Assembly (NCBI RefSeq): GCF_030161115.1
Contig: NZ_BSPQ01000001.1
Location: 796,347-860,346, forward strand
Source: Psychromonas marina
Lineage (GTDB): Bacteria; Pseudomonadota; Gammaproteobacteria; Enterobacterales; Psychromonadaceae
Direction of reading: 5' to 3'
DNA length: 64,000 nt
A program made the translations under genes and the position numbers. This document shows, piece after piece, positions 47,041-56,860 of the stretch; position 1 is the first letter of the stretch, and the number at the start of each line of letters is the position of its first letter. Under the pieces are notes generated by a model. It was not told where the DNA came from. It saw only the letters and a program-made list of their open reading frames with translations, and searched no databases.

Positions 47041-48324
47041 TTGAACGACATACCCACTAGTGCATTATTAATAACATTGGTCATTTTGATTGTTATTTCT
47101 GCTTACTTTTCTAGCTCAGAAACAAGCATGATGTCACTAAACCGCTATCGATTACGCCACCTTGTTAATGACAAAGATAAAAATGCAATGCGTGTCGAAG
47201 CACTATTGAATAAACCCGACAAACTGATAGGGTTAATCTTAATTGGCAACAATTTAGTTAATATTTTAGCTTCAGCACTGGCAACTATTTTAGGACAAAG
47301 ATTATTTGGCGATGCCGGAATAGCGATCGCGACAGGTGTATTAACCCTAGTTATTCTTATCTTTGCAGAAGTCACACCAAAAACATTAGCGGTGCTCTAC
47401 CCGGAGAAGATAGCCTTTCCAAGCTCTTACATATTAAGACCGCTACAAAAGCTGTTGAGCCCATTAGTTTGGATGATCAATGGTATCTCCAACGGTTTAT
47501 TACGTATTTTTGGTATCAACGTAAACCAGCAAAATGATAACGCACTTTCCAGTGACGAATTACGCTCAGTGGTTAATGAAGCTGGTTCGATGATTCCAGC
47601 GCACCATCAACAGATGTTACTCAGTATATTAGAACTAGAAAAAGTAACCGTTGATGAAATTATGATCCCACGTAATGAAATTGCAGCGATTGATATCAAC
47701 CAAGATTGGGAAGTAATTTTAAAACAGTTAAAGCATCGTACCCATACTATGACACTCTTGTACCGAGATACCATTGATGATGCGATTGGGTTTGTACATG
47801 CACGAGACTCTTTACTGATTCTATTAAAAGAAGACTTTACGAAAACGACATTACTTCGTAGCGTACGCGAGCTGTATTTCATACCAGAAGGAACACCGCT
47901 TAATACTCAATTGATTAAGTTCCAATACAATAAAGAGCGTATCGGGCTCGTAGTCGATGAATATGGCGATATCCAAGGGTTAGTAACACTGGCTGATATT
48001 CTCGAAGAGATTGTAGGTGACTTCACGACAACTCATGAACCAACAAGCTCACAAGAGATCCACAAGCAATTGGATGACTCATATATTATTGAAGGTAGCT
48101 TAGGTATTCGTGATATTAATAAAGAGATGGGTTGGACACTACCTACTGATGGCCCACGGACGTTAAATGGTTTGATTGTTGAACATTTAGAAACGATTCC
48201 AACAGGAAAGATAAGTACACGTATTTGTGGTTATCCAATGGAGATTTTAGAGGTGGAAAACAATATGGTTAAACTAGTTAAAGTATTGCCACACTTCTAC
48301 ATTGACGCAGATAAAGAGAAGTAA
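47041..48324 (+). CDS. CNNM/CorB-family membrane protein with CBS domains
   Basis: 427 residues. DUF21/CNNM membrane domain (about 5-175) with the family-typical SSSETSMMSLNRYRLRHL and NPTK-like AEVTPKTLAVLYPEK; CBS pair (about 195-320), including PRNEIAAIDINQDWE and VVDEYGDIQGLVTL; CorC_HlyC-type C-terminal domain (about 335-425). The E. coli relative is YfjD/CorB, linked to magnesium export or control. Start is TTG at 47041 after AAAAGAGAA; no ATG lies in the first 25 codons. Convergent with luxS. Confidence 0.88.
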   Translation: MNDIPTSALLITLVILIVISAYFSSSETSMMSLNRYRLRHLVNDKDKNAMRVEALLNKPDKLIGLILIGNNLVNILASALATILGQRLFGDAGIAIATGVLTLVILIFAEVTPKTLAVLYPEKIAFPSSYILRPLQKLLSPLVWMINGISNGLLRIFGINVNQQNDNALSSDELRSVVNEAGSMIPAHHQQMLLSILELEKVTVDEIMIPRNEIAAIDINQDWEVILKQLKHRTHTMTLLYRDTIDDAIGFVHARDSLLILLKEDFTKTTLLRSVRELYFIPEGTPLNTQLIKFQYNKERIGLVVDEYGDIQGLVTLADILEEIVGDFTTTHEPTSSQEIHKQLDDSYIIEGSLGIRDINKEMGWTLPTDGPRTLNGLIVEHLETIPTGKISTRICGYPMEILEVENNMVKLVKVLPHFYIDADKEK

Positions 48325-48332
48325 ATACTTAT

Positions 48333-48359
48333 AGCTTGAAGGCTAAGCGCCTTCAAGCT
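48333..48359. terminator. hairpin between corB-like gene and luxS
   Basis: 11-bp perfect stem AGCTTGAAGGC (48333-48343) with GCCTTCAAGCT (48349-48359). It lacks long T-tracts, so it may be a roadblock or repeat element rather than a strong terminator. Confidence 0.5.
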
Positions 48360-48366
48360 TTGATGC

Positions 48367-48876
48367 TTATAGCTGGTTCAACTGCTCATCACTCAATGCA
48401 ATATCATCATTTTTATTCACACCGATACCCGCGTCAATAATTGCTTGTGCAATCGCTTTTGCTTCATCTAATGAATGCATTAAATAAGTACCACACTGGT
48501 ATTCATTTAATTCAGGAATTTCATTTTGCTGCTTTACATTTAAAACATCTTGCATTGACGCTAACCATGCAGCGCCAACTTGTGCTTCTGTAGGAGATCC
48601 AATTAAGCTCATGTAAAAACCAGTACGGCAACCCATTGGTGAGATATCAATAATCTCAACAGTGTCACCATTTAAATGATCACGCATAAAACCAGCATAA
48701 AGATGCTCAAGTGTATGGATACCCTTCTCTGACAAGATATCTTTATTTGGTGCAGTGAAACGTAAATCAAATACAGTGATCGTATCTTTACCTGGTGTTT
48801 GCATGGTTTTAGCAATACGCACTGCAGGTGCATTCATGATTGTATGATCAACGGTAAAACTATCTAATAGTGGCAT
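48367..48876 (-). CDS. luxS: S-ribosylhomocysteine lyase
   Basis: Splits S-ribosylhomocysteine to homocysteine and DPD, the precursor of autoinducer-2. 169 residues. Metal ligands HTLEH (about 55-59) and Cys in YQCGTY (about 127), and the catalytic Cys in MGCRTGFYM (about 84). Same strand as the lipoprotein and gshA genes, an order well known in Vibrio and enterobacteria. Start ATG at 48876 with AAAGAGAG. Confidence 0.97.
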   Translation of the reverse strand: MPLLDSFTVDHTIMNAPAVRIAKTMQTPGKDTITVFDLRFTAPNKDILSEKGIHTLEHLYAGFMRDHLNGDTVEIIDISPMGCRTGFYMSLIGSPTEAQVGAAWLASMQDVLNVKQQNEIPELNEYQCGTYLMHSLDEAKAIAQAIIDAGIGVNKNDDIALSDEQLNQL

Positions 48877-48897
48877 TATTTTCTCTCTTTTTAATCG

Positions 48898-49512
48898 TTA
48901 GGCGAAGAACAGTCTCCACAGCCAACTTGAATCTAAATTATCTTGGCAACCACGCAGTTGCGCTGCATATTGTTTAGAGCGGTCATCTACTCGACGTGAT
49001 ACTTTAATTAACCAAGGTTTTTTATTATAACTCTTTCTGCTGTAGCCGCCCCATCCTTCATGGTAATTTAGGTACTGCCCGTAAGCATCCCACTTAGAAA
49101 TACCATTCACTTTATTTGTTTTACTGGTAAACCATCCCATAAAATCAATCGCATCAGCAAAATCATCACGGCTTGACCAGCGATTACCTGTTTCTCGCTG
49201 ATAATCATCCCAGGTCATGGTTTTAGCTTGTGCGTAACCATAGGCATCACTTGCACGACCAATTGGAATAAACCAAAAATATTGCATTGGTGGCGCAGCA
49301 TTATGTTTAAAACTACTCTCCTGATACATCATCGCTATTGGTACATGGATCGGGGTGCCCCATTTATCAGTCATATTTTTAGAGGCTTTGTACCAATCTC
49401 GATGCTCAAAAAATATTTCACAGATATTATCTGGATTTTTGGGTGGAGGAGTTGCACAGCCAGCTAATATTAAAAGGGAAAAAATAATAATTAACTTTTT
49501 TTCTATTGTCAT
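48898..49512 (-). CDS. lipoprotein with lytic-transglycosylase-like fold
   Basis: 204 residues from ATG at 49512 (the frame is open 12 codons further). Lipobox LAGC near residue 18. AMMYQESSFKHNA has the catalytic Glu-Ser of goose-type/SLT lysozymes, and YGYAQAKTMTWDDY fits the following loop. C-terminal region contains YHEGWGGYSRKSYN. Acts probably on peptidoglycan at the outer membrane. Between luxS and gshA on the same strand; relatives in this position exist in Vibrio and Shewanella. Confidence 0.8.
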   Translation of the reverse strand: MTIEKKLIIIFSLLILAGCATPPPKNPDNICEIFFEHRDWYKASKNMTDKWGTPIHVPIAMMYQESSFKHNAAPPMQYFWFIPIGRASDAYGYAQAKTMTWDDYQRETGNRWSSRDDFADAIDFMGWFTSKTNKVNGISKWDAYGQYLNYHEGWGGYSRKSYNKKPWLIKVSRRVDDRSKQYAAQLRGCQDNLDSSWLWRLFFA

Positions 49513-49630
49513 TAAGCTAAATTCCAAAGGGGTCGTACTTACTTGCAAAAAAGATAATATTTACTGGAATATCTTGTATAAAATGAGTTAAATATCTGTC
49601 AATGTAACACCTCTCAACGAGAGGCGTTGA

Positions 49631-51211
49631 TTATGCTTGTTCTGCGTTTATAAAGTAATTTTCTAAATAATCATCAAAGCTTAACTTATCAGTTTGCTCA
49701 ATCACTTTCTGTTTCTCTAAAGAAAGCTGTTTTTGTTCCTCAAAGTATTGGTCTGACCATATCTGGTAAGGTTGCTCAATAAGCTCTTTTTTATATTTTT
49801 GCGAAAGGCTGAGTGCAAGAGGGCCATTATCTGAATTTTGTGCAATGATTTTACCAAGAATACGCGCTGAACTGGTTAACTCTGGTGCACTAAAACGAGG
49901 AGCAATATGAGCAATTGCAGCTTTATAGCGTTCTTCATTACCACTTTTGTCTAATACTACCGCTAACGCTTTAAGCTCATTAGTAAGCCATTCACCCCAC
50001 TGTGCAACAGAGCTAGTTTGACCATCAATCTCCAACTGTAAATCAGGGTTTCGTCCTTCAGTCACGATCGTGCTTAAATTTTCAGAAAAGTGTTTCGATT
50101 GTGCTGCAGAAATATCAGCGGAAGGTTTGATCGCACACCAGGTTAAAAATAGATCTAAGAAGTTTACTTGCTCTTCCGTAATTCCAACTTTGGAGAAAGG
50201 ATTTACGTCTAATGAACGAATTTCAATATATTCTATGCCTCGTGAACTCAGCGCTTGAGAAGGTGTTTCACCTGATTTTTGCACGCGCTTAGGACGAATA
50301 GAAGCATAAAGCTCATTTTCAATTTGTAATACATTGTCGTTAAGCTGAACATAATGTCCACCTTCTTTAACACCAAGCTCTTTAAATTCAGGTGCTTTTT
50401 TATGCAATGCCTGACGAACTGAAGCAACATAATTATCGACACTGTTGTAGCAGATATTTAACGAGGATTGAGAGCTATTGGTATAACCAAGATCGCTTAA
50501 ACGCAATGAGGTTGCATAAGGCAAATAAATAGTCCCTTGCCCTACCTTTTGAAAGTCTAATTTAGTCTCTTTACCCTGTAGAAAAGATTGACAAAGTGCA
50601 GGCGAAGCACCAAAAAGATAAGGAATAACCCAGCCATAGCGGAAATAATTACGCACCAATCCTAAGTAACCAGCAGACTGTGCATCGCTACCTGTGAGTT
50701 CTGAACCGTGAATTTGGCGCCATGTTTCCCAGAAAGAAGCGGGTAACGAAAAATTATAGTGCACGCCAGATATAATCTGCATCATACTGCCATAGCGATT
50801 TTTTAATCCTTGGCGGTAAGTTGTTTTCATGGTGCCTGTGTTTGACGTTCCATACTGGGCAAGCTCAATGGCTTCTTCACTATTTACATAACAAGGCATG
50901 CTAATCGGCCACAGGCTCTCATCGTTCTCTAGATGCTTAGCGGCGTAATGATGAATATCATTCAGATAATCAAATAATTGATTTACATCTTTGGCAACGG
51001 GAGTAATGAATTCAAGTAAGCTTTCAGCATAGTCAGTGGTAATAGACGTATGGCAAAGCGCACTACCAAAAGCATAAGGGTGACCAGCTTCAGAAAGCTT
51101 ACCATCTGGTTTTACACGCAGTGCTTCACGCTCAATGCCACGGCCAAAACCGACCAATGCTTGAGATTGCTGTTCAATTATATCTAAACGTTGCTTAAAA
51201 TTGAGAGACAA
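49631..51211 (-). CDS. gshA: glutamate-cysteine ligase
   Basis: First step of glutathione synthesis. 526 residues from a TTG at 51211, preceded by AAAGG; the frame continues ten codons further upstream from another TTG (51241), but that part lacks a ribosome site. GRGIEREALRVKPDG at the N-terminus matches the family, as do TDYAESLLEFITP and KNRYGSMMQIISGVHYNF near residues 75 and 130. Length matches E. coli GshA (518). Forms a leftward group with yqaA upstream and luxS downstream. Confidence 0.93.
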   Translation of the reverse strand: MSLNFKQRLDIIEQQSQALVGFGRGIEREALRVKPDGKLSEAGHPYAFGSALCHTSITTDYAESLLEFITPVAKDVNQLFDYLNDIHHYAAKHLENDESLWPISMPCYVNSEEAIELAQYGTSNTGTMKTTYRQGLKNRYGSMMQIISGVHYNFSLPASFWETWRQIHGSELTGSDAQSAGYLGLVRNYFRYGWVIPYLFGASPALCQSFLQGKETKLDFQKVGQGTIYLPYATSLRLSDLGYTNSSQSSLNICYNSVDNYVASVRQALHKKAPEFKELGVKEGGHYVQLNDNVLQIENELYASIRPKRVQKSGETPSQALSSRGIEYIEIRSLDVNPFSKVGITEEQVNFLDLFLTWCAIKPSADISAAQSKHFSENLSTIVTEGRNPDLQLEIDGQTSSVAQWGEWLTNELKALAVVLDKSGNEERYKAAIAHIAPRFSAPELTSSARILGKIIAQNSDNGPLALSLSQKYKKELIEQPYQIWSDQYFEEQKQLSLEKQKVIEQTDKLSFDDYLENYFINAEQA

Positions 51212-51278
51212 GAGTACACCTTTGAGTGATAAAAAGAGCAAGCAGAGTACCTTAAAAAAGCGTCTGTTTACAAGTTAC

Positions 51279-51722
51279 TTATAGTAAATATAGTGTTGAT
51301 ATAAGGATCAGGCTGTAGCGTAGCGCTTTACCTGCTGTGATATAGATAACCGACTTGATTATAGATAGTTTTAACCACCCTGCCACTAAAGGAAGTAGAT
51401 CGCCAACAATGGGCAACCAACTTAACAATAAACTGTAAACACCATATTTTTGACAGAAACGTGTCGCCTTTTGATGTTTTTTTTGCGCTTTTTCTCTGCC
51501 CCAATGAAAATAATAGCCCATAAAATAGGTAAACAGCGCACCTAAGCTATTACCAATAGTAACGACAATGAGATAAGCCCAACCACTCTCTGGATTATTT
51601 TTAATATAATAGATAAGTAGCACTTCAGAGCCGCCCGGCAAAAGTGTCGAGGAGATAAAGCCGCTAAAAAATAGGGTGAATAACTCACTTACTGCAACAT
51701 CAGAAAACAAAAACAACTCCAA
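51279..51722 (-). CDS. yqaA: YqaA-family membrane protein (DedA-like)
   Basis: 147 residues, four hydrophobic segments. SSTLLPGGSEVLLIYYI (about 20-36) and SWLPIVGDLLPLVAGWL (about 100) are the paired motifs of the SNARE-assoc/DedA superfamily, possibly undecaprenyl or lipid flippase-like. Start TTG at 51722 is the longest possible; the ribosome site is weak. Next to gshA as in E. coli. Role not established. Confidence 0.85.
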   Translation of the reverse strand: MELFLFSDVAVSELFTLFFSGFISSTLLPGGSEVLLIYYIKNNPESGWAYLIVVTIGNSLGALFTYFMGYYFHWGREKAQKKHQKATRFCQKYGVYSLLLSWLPIVGDLLPLVAGWLKLSIIKSVIYITAGKALRYSLILISTLYLL

Positions 51723-51726
51723 TAAA

Positions 51727-51753
51727 AAAGGCCACTTAAATAAGCGACCTTTT
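51727..51753 (-). terminator. terminator of oadGAB
   Basis: AAGGTCGCTTA and TAAGTGGCCTT pair around a short loop, with A and T runs on either side, just after the oadB stop. Confidence 0.65.
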
Positions 51754-51779
51754 TAACATAAATGATGGGCAGTTTAAAG

Positions 51780-52910
51780 CTAACCAACAAGTGCGAGTAA
51801 CACACCTGCTGCAACGGCACTACCTAATACACCAGCAACATTTGGTCCCATTGCATGCATCAGTAAGAAGTTATGAGGATTCGCCTCTAAGCCTACTTTA
51901 TTAGCAACACGAGCGGCCATCGGCACAGCAGAAACACCTGCAGCACCAATTAATGGATTAATAGGATCATCTGAAAATTTATTCATTAACTTAGCCATAA
52001 TAACACCAGCAGCTGTACCAATTGAAAATGCCACCGCGCCTAATGCTAAAATACCTAATGTTTCTAAATTTAAAAAAGATTCAGCAGACAGTTTTGAACC
52101 AACACCTAAACCTAAGAAAATAGTAACAATATTAATTAATTCATTTTGTGCAGTAGAGCTTAAACGATCCACTACGCCAGATTCCCGCATTAAGTTACCT
52201 AAACAGAACATGCCGACTAACGGCGTTGCTGCAGGTAAAAATAAGATAGTCATCATTAGCACGGCCAGCGGAAAGATGATTTTCTCTTTCTTGCTCACTG
52301 GGCGTAATTGTTTCATTTTGATTTCACGCTCAGCAGGCGTTGTTAATGCACGCATAATAGGAGGCTGAATCAAAGGTACAAGTGCCATATATGAATAGGC
52401 CGCAACAGCAATTGCCCCTAACAATTCAGGAGCAAGCTTAGACGCTAAGAAGATAGCTGTCGGACCATCTGCCCCACCAATAATTGCGATAGCAGCAGCA
52501 TCGGTCATGCTGAATTCCATGCCTGGTATAAAGTTAAGTAAAATTGCACCAAACAGCGTTGCAAAAATACCAAACTGCGCGGCAGCACCTAAAAATAGTG
52601 TTTTAGGGTTCGCTATCAAGGCACCAAAGTCAGTTAATGCACCAACGCCCATAAAGATGATCAGAGGAAAAACCCCTGTTTCGATCCCAATATGGTAGAT
52701 GTAATAGAGCATCCCTCCTTCATCAGTAAAACCTGCATTGGGGATATTTGCTAAAATAGCACCAAAACCAATGGGTAATAATAATAAAGGTTCAAATTTT
52801 TTCGCAATCGCAAGGTACAACAGCACACAACCTACAGCGATCATCACAAGATCCGGGAGCTCAAAATGTGCGATCCCCGTATCATTCCAAAGTTTTAACA
52901 ATCCATCCAC
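51780..52910 (-). CDS. oadB: sodium-pumping oxaloacetate decarboxylase, beta subunit
   Basis: Membrane carboxybiotin decarboxylase that exports Na+. 376 residues with nine or so helices. Family-typical [21 protein letters not shown] and the sodium-binding [15 protein letters not shown] (about residue 143), [13 protein letters not shown], and [20 protein letters not shown]. Third gene of oadG-oadA-oadB; an intergenic hairpin (52942-52962) precedes it. Confidence 0.96.
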   Translation of the reverse strand: MDGLLKLWNDTGIAHFELPDLVMIAVGCVLLYLAIAKKFEPLLLLPIGFGAILANIPNAGFTDEGGMLYYIYHIGIETGVFPLIIFMGVGALTDFGALIANPKTLFLGAAAQFGIFATLFGAILLNFIPGMEFSMTDAAAIAIIGGADGPTAIFLASKLAPELLGAIAVAAYSYMALVPLIQPPIMRALTTPAEREIKMKQLRPVSKKEKIIFPLAVLMMTILFLPAATPLVGMFCLGNLMRESGVVDRLSSTAQNELINIVTIFLGLGVGSKLSAESFLNLETLGILALGAVAFSIGTAAGVIMAKLMNKFSDDPINPLIGAAGVSAVPMAARVANKVGLEANPHNFLLMHAMGPNVAGVLGSAVAAGVLLALVG

Positions 52911-52941
52911 TTGATATCTTCCTTAACCAATAACCGTTTTA

Positions 52942-52962
52942 ACACCCTAAAAGTTAGGGTGT
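52942..52962 (-). promoter_or_regulatory. hairpin in the oadA-oadB spacer
   Basis: ACACCCTAA (52942-52950) pairs perfectly with TTAGGGTGT (52954-52962), loop AAG. No T-tract on the minus strand, so perhaps an RNA-processing or stability element. Confidence 0.5.
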
Positions 52963-53010
52963 ATTATACAAACTAGGCTGTAACGACTTAGTAAACCTAA
53001 GTAATCATTA

Positions 53011-54795
53011 TTAACCAATAGTAAATAGGGCTTCACCCACAGCTACTGCATCGCCTTCTCTAACCAAAACAGATTGAACCACACCCGATTGAGGTGCACG
53101 GATCTCTGTTTCCATTTTCATCGCTTCCATTACAAGTAGCACATCACCCTCGCCTACTTGATCCCCTTCATTAACTAATACTTTAAAAATATTACCCGCT
53201 AATGGAGCAGGAACATCTTCCCCCTCTCCAGCAGCAACAACAGGTGCAGCAGTTGTATTTAACGGCACTGATGCGCTGTTCGCAGGGCTAATGCCATCGA
53301 TGCTACCTTCTGGACCAACTTGTACACTGAAGAGTTGACCATCAACTGCAACAGAATACGTTTTTGGCTCTGATTTTTTAGGTGCACTTGCAACAACGAG
53401 GTCTTCAGCCGTTGGTACTGGCTCAAAAGCATCAGGATTATTACGGTTTTCTAGAAATTTAAGGCCAATTTCAGGGAATAGTGCATAGATAAGTGCGTCA
53501 TCAATTTCGTTATCCGCAACTTTAATGCCTTTTTCAGTAGCTAGTTTTTTAAAGTCAGCTTGAATAGCTTGCATTTCAGCTGGAATATTATCAGCAGGAC
53601 GGCACGTAATCGCTTGTGCACCATCGAGTACTTGCGCTTGTAATTCAGCGTTAACTGGAGCAGGTGCGACACCGTACTCACCTTTCAATACACCCGCTGT
53701 TTCTTTAGTGATGGTTTTGTAACGTTCACCCATCAACACATTAATAACAGCCTGTGTACCTACGATTTGCGAAGTTGGTGTAACCAGTGGAATAAAACCA
53801 AGATCTTCACGTACACGTGGAATCTCTTGTAATACTTCATCCATCTTGTCTGCTGCACCCTGCTGTTTAAGCTGGCTTTCCATGTTAGTTAACATGCCGC
53901 CTGGTACTTGTGCGATAAGAATACGTGGGTCTACACCTTTCAACTCACCTTCAAATTTAACGTATTTTTTACGTACTTCACGGAAGTATGCTGAAATATC
54001 AGCAAGTTGCGGTAAATCTAAACCAGTATCACGCTCAGTACCTTCAACAATAGAGACCAGTGTTTCTGTTGGTGAATGACCATAAGTCATACTCATCGAA
54101 GAGATTGCGGTATCAATGATATCAATACCCGCATCAATCGCTTTTTGTTGTGTAGCAAGGCTTAAGCCCGTTGTTGCATGACAATGTAATGCCAATGGGA
54201 TATCCGTTGCAGCCTTAATCTTAGTAATTAGTTCATGTGCTTCATAAGGTTTTAATAAGCCAGCCATATCTTTGATACAGATAGAATGTGATCCCATATC
54301 CTCAAGACGTTTAGCCATATCAACCCAACCGTCAATATTATGAACAGGACTGGTCGTATAAGAGATGGTTCCCTGAGCATGGGCGCCGATTTTCACTGCT
54401 GATTGAATAGCAGTTTCAAAGTTGCGAACATCATTCATCGCATCGAAGATACGGAATACATCCACACCATTAGTGTGTGCACGTTCAACAAACTTTTCAA
54501 CAACATCATCTGCATAGTGACGGTAACCAAGTAGGTTCTGACCACGTAAAAGCATCTGTTGTGGGGTATTTGGCATCGCAGCTTTCAATGCTCGAATACG
54601 ATCCCATGGATCTTCGCCTAAATAGCGAATACATGAGTCAAAGGTAGCTCCGCCCCAGGTTTCTAAAGACCAGTAGCCGATTTTATCTAACTTCTCTGCA
54701 ATCGGTAACATATCGTCGATACGCATACGCGTAGCAAAAAGTGATTGGTGTGCGTCACGTAGTACAACTTCGGTGATCGCTAATGGCTTAGACAT
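53011..54795 (-). CDS. oadA: oxaloacetate decarboxylase, alpha subunit
   Basis: Biotin carrier and carboxyltransferase. 594 residues from ATG at 54795 after AAGGAG; eleven more codons are open upstream. N-terminal HMGL/PC-type carboxyltransferase barrel: [28 protein letters not shown], and metal-binding LHCHATTGL. Biotinyl domain at the end with EAMKMETEI (Lys near residue 560). Cytoplasmic, bound to OadBG. Uses oxaloacetate to pump Na+. Confidence 0.96.
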   Translation of the reverse strand: MSKPLAITEVVLRDAHQSLFATRMRIDDMLPIAEKLDKIGYWSLETWGGATFDSCIRYLGEDPWDRIRALKAAMPNTPQQMLLRGQNLLGYRHYADDVVEKFVERAHTNGVDVFRIFDAMNDVRNFETAIQSAVKIGAHAQGTISYTTSPVHNIDGWVDMAKRLEDMGSHSICIKDMAGLLKPYEAHELITKIKAATDIPLALHCHATTGLSLATQQKAIDAGIDIIDTAISSMSMTYGHSPTETLVSIVEGTERDTGLDLPQLADISAYFREVRKKYVKFEGELKGVDPRILIAQVPGGMLTNMESQLKQQGAADKMDEVLQEIPRVREDLGFIPLVTPTSQIVGTQAVINVLMGERYKTITKETAGVLKGEYGVAPAPVNAELQAQVLDGAQAITCRPADNIPAEMQAIQADFKKLATEKGIKVADNEIDDALIYALFPEIGLKFLENRNNPDAFEPVPTAEDLVVASAPKKSEPKTYSVAVDGQLFSVQVGPEGSIDGISPANSASVPLNTTAAPVVAAGEGEDVPAPLAGNIFKVLVNEGDQVGEGDVLLVMEAMKMETEIRAPQSGVVQSVLVREGDAVAVGEALFTIG

Positions 54796-54827
54796 ATTCA
54801 CTTGCTCCTTGATTGGTTCGTTTCCCA

Positions 54828-55088
54828 TTATACAGTTTCAGCTTTACGGTATTGTTGCACTGCACTGGTGATAGCGGCGATTAATTGTGGATTAATTTCA
54901 GAATTTGAAGGGGTAGCATCAACTACTTTTTTATTAGGTCTACGACGATTAGCAACAGGTGCATCCGCAGGAATATATTTTGCCATTAATTTAACGGCAA
55001 TCATTAATAATCCCAAGAATGAAAAAACAAATGTCATCCCTAATCCAAAAAGTGTCATTGCTTGAAATAACGACTCAGTGATATCCAT
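54828..55088 (-). CDS. oadG: oxaloacetate decarboxylase, gamma subunit
   Basis: 86 residues from ATG at 55088. Single N-terminal helix (about 7-31, [20 protein letters not shown]), Pro/Arg-rich middle, and a C-terminal region [12 protein letters not shown] that holds Zn in relatives. Assembles alpha with beta. First gene of the operon, 33 bases before oadA. Confidence 0.9.
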   Translation of the reverse strand: MDITESLFQAMTLFGLGMTFVFSFLGLLMIAVKLMAKYIPADAPVANRRRPNKKVVDATPSNSEINPQLIAAITSAVQQYRKAETV

Positions 55089-55626
55089 ACTTACTATCCT
55101 TTTTTGCACTTACTTAAGTGCCTCTTTTAGAAACACTCTCCAGAAGTGAATAACTATTCACAATGAAGATATATTTAGCGCCTAATTAAACGATGATTAA
55201 CCATCAAAAAGAAACTGCGCTAAAAGCATAACAATGCGTCTATATTACCGACAAACTTATAAAATAAATCTGCAAGAAAATTAAACTACATATCCAAAAG
55301 GTCACATTATACTGGTTTAGATAGAAAATTGGAAGCAAAGGCGTTTTATGGGCAATACTTTAGGCAGTCTTAATAACCGCTAAGGGTGGTGTACATCGAG
55401 AAAGGAAATAGGCATAAACAGAGGTGGAATAGGTGCCAACGTCTCTATTTTTTAAACGATCTAGTTCGCAAAAACGCCAAGAAAAAAAATGAAAACTTAT
55501 GCATGAAAATTAAATATTTATGCATATAACATTATAATTAAATATTATTTAATAAAAATAGTAATAAGGAGATTTTTTAAAACTTAGGGGGATACAGTTG
55601 GAATGTAATGAAATATATAAAAAAGA
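55089..55626. other. intergenic region between oadG and tRNA-Arg
   Basis: About 540 AT-rich bases. It should contain the oad promoter and the end of the Ser-Arg tRNA transcript. I see no gene, repeat or clear terminator. Confidence 0.5.
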
Positions 55627-55703
55627 TGGTGCGGGTGAAGGGATTCGAACCCCTGACCGCCTGGTTCGTAGCCAGGTACTCTATCCAGCTGAGCTACACC
55701 CGC
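55627..55703 (-). tRNA. tRNA-Arg (ACG), third copy
   Basis: 77 bases with CCA; anticodon loop CTACGAA. A34 is the TadA target. Same sequence as the copies at 55782 and 55920. Confidence 0.95.
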
Positions 55704-55781
55704 ATAGATGTAAAATATTGAGAAACAATATTTTAAAGCTCTAAAAACAAAAAAACTTACTAATGTAAGCTTTTAAAAGAA

Positions 55782-55858
55782 TGGTGCGGGTGAAGGGATT
55801 CGAACCCCTGACCGCCTGGTTCGTAGCCAGGTACTCTATCCAGCTGAGCTACACCCGC
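55782..55858 (-). tRNA. tRNA-Arg (ACG), second copy
   Basis: Identical 77-base gene with encoded CCA, 61 bases after the first copy. Confidence 0.95.
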
Positions 55859-55919
55859 CGCGATATTCTTTTGTTTTTATTTTCGATTCAAAAATCACCA
55901 TTCCGTGCAAATAGGAAGA

Positions 55920-55996
55920 TGGTGCGGGTGAAGGGATTCGAACCCCTGACCGCCTGGTTCGTAGCCAGGTACTCTATCCAGCTGAGCTACACCCGC
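55920..55996 (-). tRNA. tRNA-Arg (ACG), first copy
   Basis: Directly follows tRNA-Ser (23 bases). Corresponds to the serV-argVYZQ group of E. coli beside csrA. Confidence 0.95.
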
Positions 55997-56019
55997 TTTA
56001 AGAATCTATTATAACAAAA

Positions 56020-56112
56020 TGGCGGAGAAGGAGGGATTCGAACCCTCGAACAAGCTATAAACTCGTTACTCCCTTAGCAGGGGAGCGCCTTCGGCCACTC
56101 GGCCACCTCTCC
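56020..56112 (-). tRNA. tRNA-Ser (GCT)
   Basis: 93 bases with long variable arm; anticodon loop CTGCTAA; CCA encoded. First gene of the Ser-Arg-Arg-Arg transcript. Confidence 0.95.
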
Positions 56113-56130
56113 GTCGTCTTGTTGGGGCTG

Positions 56131-56158
56131 ATAATACTAGCTTCTGAAAACAAGTCAA
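56131..56158 (-). promoter_or_regulatory. promoter of the Ser-Arg tRNA operon
   Basis: TTGACT (56153-56158), 16-base spacer, TATTAT (56131-56136), then the discriminator CAGCCCC. Confidence 0.8.
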
Positions 56159-56544
56159 ACATTTTTTGACAAGTTATTTTCATTAGCTTACTTAATAAAC
56201 AAAGGTTCTATTTTATGACCAATATCACCTTTTATTTCCCCAAAAAAGGACTATGTTAACTACTTTTATTAATCGATATTAGTGAGCAATTATCTTTGCT
56301 ACTAAAATAACAAATCAATTTACCTGTTAAACTCAGAGCATTTGCACATTAACGGCTATTCTCACTTTATTTAGTGAATTAGAACGTTAATATTTGGGGT
56401 GTTAACGACAACAAACTTATACTCTTCTAAAGAAAAAACCAATCTCTCAGGTTTCAGCTTAATAAATAGCAATCCAAAACACTTTTACTACTTACATAAT
56501 AAGATTTTTTGCTACGTTATTGCCTCACCGACTTTCAGTAGAGC
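56159..56544. other. intergenic region between tRNA-Ser promoter and csrA terminator
   Basis: Nearly 390 bases, AT-rich. No open frame with a ribosome site and no repeat seen. Confidence 0.5.
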
Positions 56545-56572
56545 AAAAAAAAGAGCCTTGAGGCTCTTTATT
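56545..56572 (-). terminator. terminator of csrA
   Basis: AAAGAGCC pairs with GGCTCTTT around a short loop; T-run follows on the minus strand. Confidence 0.8.
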
Positions 56573-56585
56573 TAGTAGGTAACAA

Positions 56586-56762
56586 TTACTTGTTATCTTT
56601 TTCTGCTTGGATACGCATGTAAATTTCTTCACGGTGTACAGATACTTCTTTAGGTGCATTAACACCAACGCGTACCTGATTACCTTTTACGCCCAAAACG
56701 GTAACGGTAACGTTATCGCCAATCATCAGAGTTTCACCAACTCGACGAGTTAAAATCAGCAT
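56586..56762 (-). CDS. csrA: carbon storage regulator, RNA-binding
   Basis: 58 residues, just below common length cut-offs. The start [16 protein letters not shown] and the later [17 protein letters not shown] match CsrA/RsmA; Leu4, Arg6 and Arg44 for RNA binding are present. Dimer that binds GGA motifs in leaders and controls carbon use, motility and biofilm. AGGAGC before the ATG. Order alaS-lysC-csrA-tRNA-Ser is as in Vibrio. Confidence 0.97.
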   Translation of the reverse strand: MLILTRRVGETLMIGDNVTVTVLGVKGNQVRVGVNAPKEVSVHREEIYMRIQAEKDNK

Positions 56763-56860
56763 GTTATGCTCCTATTATTTTAGTTTTTCCTGTTGCTCTT
56801 TTATTATGAACTAACACTGGAAAAAATTCACATCTTTTTCACAGTTAAAGAGCTAAAGCA

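Noticed and set aside
55781..56014. 77-codon frame with an internal repeat
   Set aside because: It is the translation of two tRNA-Arg genes.
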